From assembly GCA_012513735.1 (NCBI GenBank), contig JAAZBR010000029.1, positions 1 through 14,723 on the forward strand: a stretch of DNA of 14,723 nt. The letters run 5' to 3'. Source of the stretch: Clostridiales bacterium. Lineage in GTDB: Bacteria; Bacillota; Clostridia; Christensenellales; Aristaeellaceae. Position 1 is the first letter of the stretch. Each line of letters begins with the position of its first letter. Of the stretch, positions 12,986 to 14,723 are shown piece by piece. Position numbers and translations under genes: made by a program. Under the pieces are notes generated by a model, which saw only the letters and a program-made list of their open reading frames with translations, did not search any database and was not told the DNA's origin.

Positions 12986-13855
12986 ATGTCTATCATACAG
13001 GTTCAACACCTGAGCTTTACCTATCCGGGCAGCTTTGTCCCGGTGTTTACAGACCTTAGCTTCCATATGGATTCAAGCTGGCGCCTGGGCCTGGTAGGCC
13101 GCAATGGCCGGGGTAAGACCACTTTGCTGCGTCTGCTGGCGGGCGAGCTGAAGGGCGCCGGGCAGATTGTGACGCCCCTTCGCTTCGACCGTTTTCCCTT
13201 CGAATGGCCGGAGAGCGGTAGCGCGCTGACCTGTCTGCGGCTGGCCATCGCTCCCTTTGATCGGTGGGAGTAGCAGATGGCCCGCCTGCTGCAGCAGGGA
13301 GATCCGTCCAGCCTGGTGCAATGGGGCAAACTGGAGCATTTGTACAGCGTACAGGACGGCTACATCATCAATGCGCTGATCGCCCGGGAAGCGGCCTTGA
13401 TGGGTATCCCGGAGGATCAGTTGGACAGACCCTTTATCAGCTTCAGCCCCGGCGAGCGTACCCGGTTGCTGCTGGCCGCCTTGTTTCTGCGCAAAAACCG
13501 CTTCCTGCTGATCGACGAGCCTACCAATCACCTGGACATGCAGGGCCGTGACATCGTGGCCGACTACCTGAGCCGCAAACAAGGCTTTCTGCTGGTCAGC
13601 CATGACCGCAGCTTTCTGGATCGATCGGTGGATCATATCCTGGCCCTGCAAAAAAACAGCATCCGCCTGGAACAGGGCAACTACAGCAGCTACCGCCGCA
13701 ACAAGCAGATGCAGGACGACTTTGAACGCCAACAGAACAAAAAACTGACCCAGGATATCCGGCGGCTGACGGCGTCCAGCAGGGAGAAGGCAGCCTGGAG
13801 CAACAAGCTGGAGGCCACAGAAATCGGCGGCCACACCTATGACCGGAAACTGTAG
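12986..13855 (+). pseudogene. Lsa-type ABC-F ribosome-protection gene, interrupted by amber codon and truncated
   Basis: The first part (codons 1-95) starts MSIIQVQHLSFTYPG and has Walker A GRNGRGKTT (38-46). It ends at an in-frame TAG (13271-13273). The same frame continues straight on: YVQ-type helical arm, signature FSPGERTRLLLAALFL, Walker B FLLIDEPTNHLD, switch LLVSHDRSFLD, then the start of the interdomain linker (DDFERQQNKKLTQDIRRL, SREKAAWSNKLEATEIGG). It stops at TAG 13853-13855. Lsa-type proteins are about 490-540 aa with two ATPase domains; here the second is wholly absent and the sequence downstream has no similarity to it. Intact relatives bind the ribosome and dislodge lincosamides, pleuromutilins or streptogramin A. 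TAG also ends the transposase, so recoding is unlikely. Two independent lesions argue for a decayed gene. Confidence 0.85.
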
Positions 13856-13958
13856 CAAAATGCAAAGTTTGCTGCAACCCCTTTTTCATTCGCTTTTTCT
13901 TGCTTGTCCAACTTTAAACAGCCCTATTTTGTGCAATGTGTCATTCATCTACGATGAC

Positions 13959-14017
13959 AAACCTCCTTTGCTTTCGATGCGGTTGCCAGACCTTCTCGAT
14001 TGTAGCAAAGGAGGTTT
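13959..14017. repeat. Perfect 14-bp inverted repeat, 31-nt spacer
   Basis: AAACCTCCTTTGCT (13959-13972) and AGCAAAGGAGGTTT (14004-14017) are exact reverse complements. The right arm contains AAAGGAGGT, a full match to the Shine-Dalgarno consensus, but no ORF with a start follows at proper spacing. No T tract follows, so it is not an ordinary terminator. It could be an interspersed palindromic repeat, the footprint of a small non-autonomous mobile element, or a folded RNA. Confidence 0.6.
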
Positions 14018-14040
14018 CTGATAGCTAAAGCCTTTCTTTT

Positions 14041-14063
14041 CCACCAGCTCTGCTGGTGGTTTT
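14041..14063 (+). terminator. Rho-independent terminator, plus strand
   Basis: CCACCAGC (14041-14048) and GCTGGTGG (14052-14059) form an 8-bp stem with a TCT loop, followed by TTTT. It would end transcription coming from the ABC-F promoter. Confidence 0.75.
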
Positions 14064-14070
14064 GTGGGCT

Positions 14071-14106
14071 AAAAAAAAGTGGGCCCTGCCCTGGAACAGA
14101 GCCCAC
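14071..14106 (-). terminator. Rho-independent terminator of the flavoprotein gene
   Basis: Reading the minus strand, GTGGGC (14106-14101) pairs with GCCCAC (14084-14079), with an inner CTG/CAG extension, and is followed by eight T residues (14078-14071). It lies 25 nt after the flavoprotein stop codon. Confidence 0.85.
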
Positions 14107-14131
14107 ATAGTTGGTTTCTAATCCTTCTCGC

Positions 14132-14723
14132 TTATTTAGCCATGATATTCTGTCCGATCGCATGTCCAGAAGCCAAAGCATAGCCGACACCGGAGCCAGA
14201 AGAATACGCGTATGCATACATCTCACGGTTCGAAGTTTCGCCGCCCGCATACAGACCTTTGATCGGTGTGCCGTCTTCACGGATCACCTGGTATTGGGAA
14301 TTGGTTTTCACGCCGCCTATAGTGCCACCGGTGCAGACATAGATGCGCACCGCATAGTAGGGAGGCGTGTTGATCGCAGTCACGTTGCTGACGTTCTTAC
14401 CAAAGTCAGCATCCACGCCCGCTTCGGGAATCGCGTTGTAGCGCTCGATAGTCGCTTGCAACGCTGCCGCATCCACACCCATAGCTGCCGCCAACCCCTC
14501 TATGGTGTCGGCGGACACCAGCTCGACACCGTCCACATTCGCCGCCAGCCCGGCCGCGTCACGGTACTGGCTGTCACCGATAGCCCAGGCAATGCCATCC
14601 TCAACGCGGGACAGAACCACCGTGGTTTGGTAAGGCATATAGCCCTCGTTGAAGAAGCGCTCGCCAGCGCTGTTTACTACTAGACGATACCAAAGATTGA
14701 TGGACATTGTGAATGGCACGGCC
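14132..14723 (-). CDS. FAD-binding reductase/dehydrogenase, C-terminal part (5' end outside window)
   Basis: About 197 codons, open to the right window edge; the GTG at 14719 is internal, not a start. The order VVNSAGERFFNE, AALQATIERYN, PPYYAVRIY, TGGTIGGVKTN, QVIREDGTPIKGLYAGGETS and GSGVGYALASGHAIGQNI is that of the FAD_binding_2 family (fumarate reductase flavoprotein, 3-ketosteroid dehydrogenase, urocanate reductase and relatives). The last block binds FAD. Where fumarate reductases have HHTMGG this protein has GGTIGG, and where they have NRLGGN it has YSSGSG, so fumarate is an unlikely substrate. The FAD N-terminal Rossmann motif, any signal peptide and any FMN-binding or haem domain would lie outside the window. 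A dedicated terminator follows. Confidence 0.85.
   Translation of the reverse strand, partial: AVPFTMSINLWYRLVVNSAGERFFNEGYMPYQTTVVLSRVEDGIAWAIGDSQYRDAAGLAANVDGVELVSADTIEGLAAAMGVDAAALQATIERYNAIPEAGVDADFGKNVSNVTAINTPPYYAVRIYVCTGGTIGGVKTNSQYQVIREDGTPIKGLYAGGETSNREMYAYAYSSGSGVGYALASGHAIGQNIMAK

Larger units (their letters stand above)
13856..14131. other. Non-coding region between ABC-F remnant and flavoprotein gene
   Basis: No credible gene is seen. The stretch is AT-richer than its flanks, starts where ABC-F similarity is lost, and contains a perfect 14-bp inverted repeat and two terminators listed separately. Confidence 0.6.

Noticed and set aside
13271..13273. Recoded amber codon such as pyrrolysine insertion in the ABC-F gene
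   Set aside because: Intact relatives have no such residue, TAG is used as an ordinary stop in the window, and the gene has a second independent truncation.
13945..14280. Minus-strand 111-codon frame spanning the terminators and the end of the flavoprotein gene
   Set aside because: It runs through two hairpins, overlaps a real gene in another frame and has atypical composition.
1..14723. CRISPR arrays, tRNA or rRNA genes
   Set aside because: No regularly spaced direct repeats, cloverleaf-like segments or rRNA-like stretches were seen by eye on either strand.

Overview
The window looks like chromosomal DNA of a GC-rich anaerobic member of the Bacillota, probably Clostridia. The basis is strong AGGAGG-type ribosome binding sites, tightly coupled genes, an lspA-rluD pair as in Bacillus/Clostridia, an Lsa-type ABC-F gene, and a FAD-binding reductase of the sort common in gut or sludge anaerobes. 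The genus is an inference only. No tRNA, rRNA or CRISPR array was seen.

Layout. (1) Bases 1-913 hold the 3' part of an AT-richer IS630-family insertion sequence. Its transposase is split between two frames at an A8 tract. A hairpin terminator at 945-981 separates it from the next block. (2) Bases 3730-989, minus strand, form a compact operon: lspA (signal peptidase II), rluD/ylyB-type pseudouridine synthase, a GNAT acetyltransferase and a membrane-anchored or secreted GH114-type glycosidase. It has a TTGCGT-17-TATAAT promoter, two 8-bp gene overlaps and one 12-base gap. (3) Bases 6075-3781, minus strand, encode a 764-aa exported cell-wall protein with four peptidoglycan-binding domains, two SH3 domains and a C-terminal domain carrying an L,D-transpeptidase-like His/Cys motif. 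(4) Bases 9742-6150, minus strand, encode two ABC exporter half-transporters joined by an ATGA overlap. They are transcribed divergently from a plus-strand class-3-lipase-like protein (9888-11267). The two promoters are alike (TTG-17-TACAAT), and a 7-bp inverted repeat lies between them. (5) purB (12783-11347, minus) converges on the lipase gene at a shared terminator. Upstream it is divergent from an ABC-F gene, and the two promoters share one overlapping -35 box. (6) The ABC-F gene (12986-13855) has a 5-codon leader ORF whose codons can pair with the gene's own ribosome binding site, which suggests antibiotic-responsive attenuation. The gene itself is broken by an in-frame amber codon and has lost its second ATPase domain. 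(7) Bases 13856-14131 are non-coding and contain a perfect 14-bp inverted repeat and two oppositely oriented terminators. (8) The window ends inside a minus-strand FAD-binding reductase that lacks the fumarate reductase active-site residues.

Most genes are ordinary housekeeping or envelope genes. The least routine parts are the candidate attenuator on a decayed ABC-F gene, the cell-wall protein with the LDT-like motif, and the divergent lipase/ABC-exporter locus.
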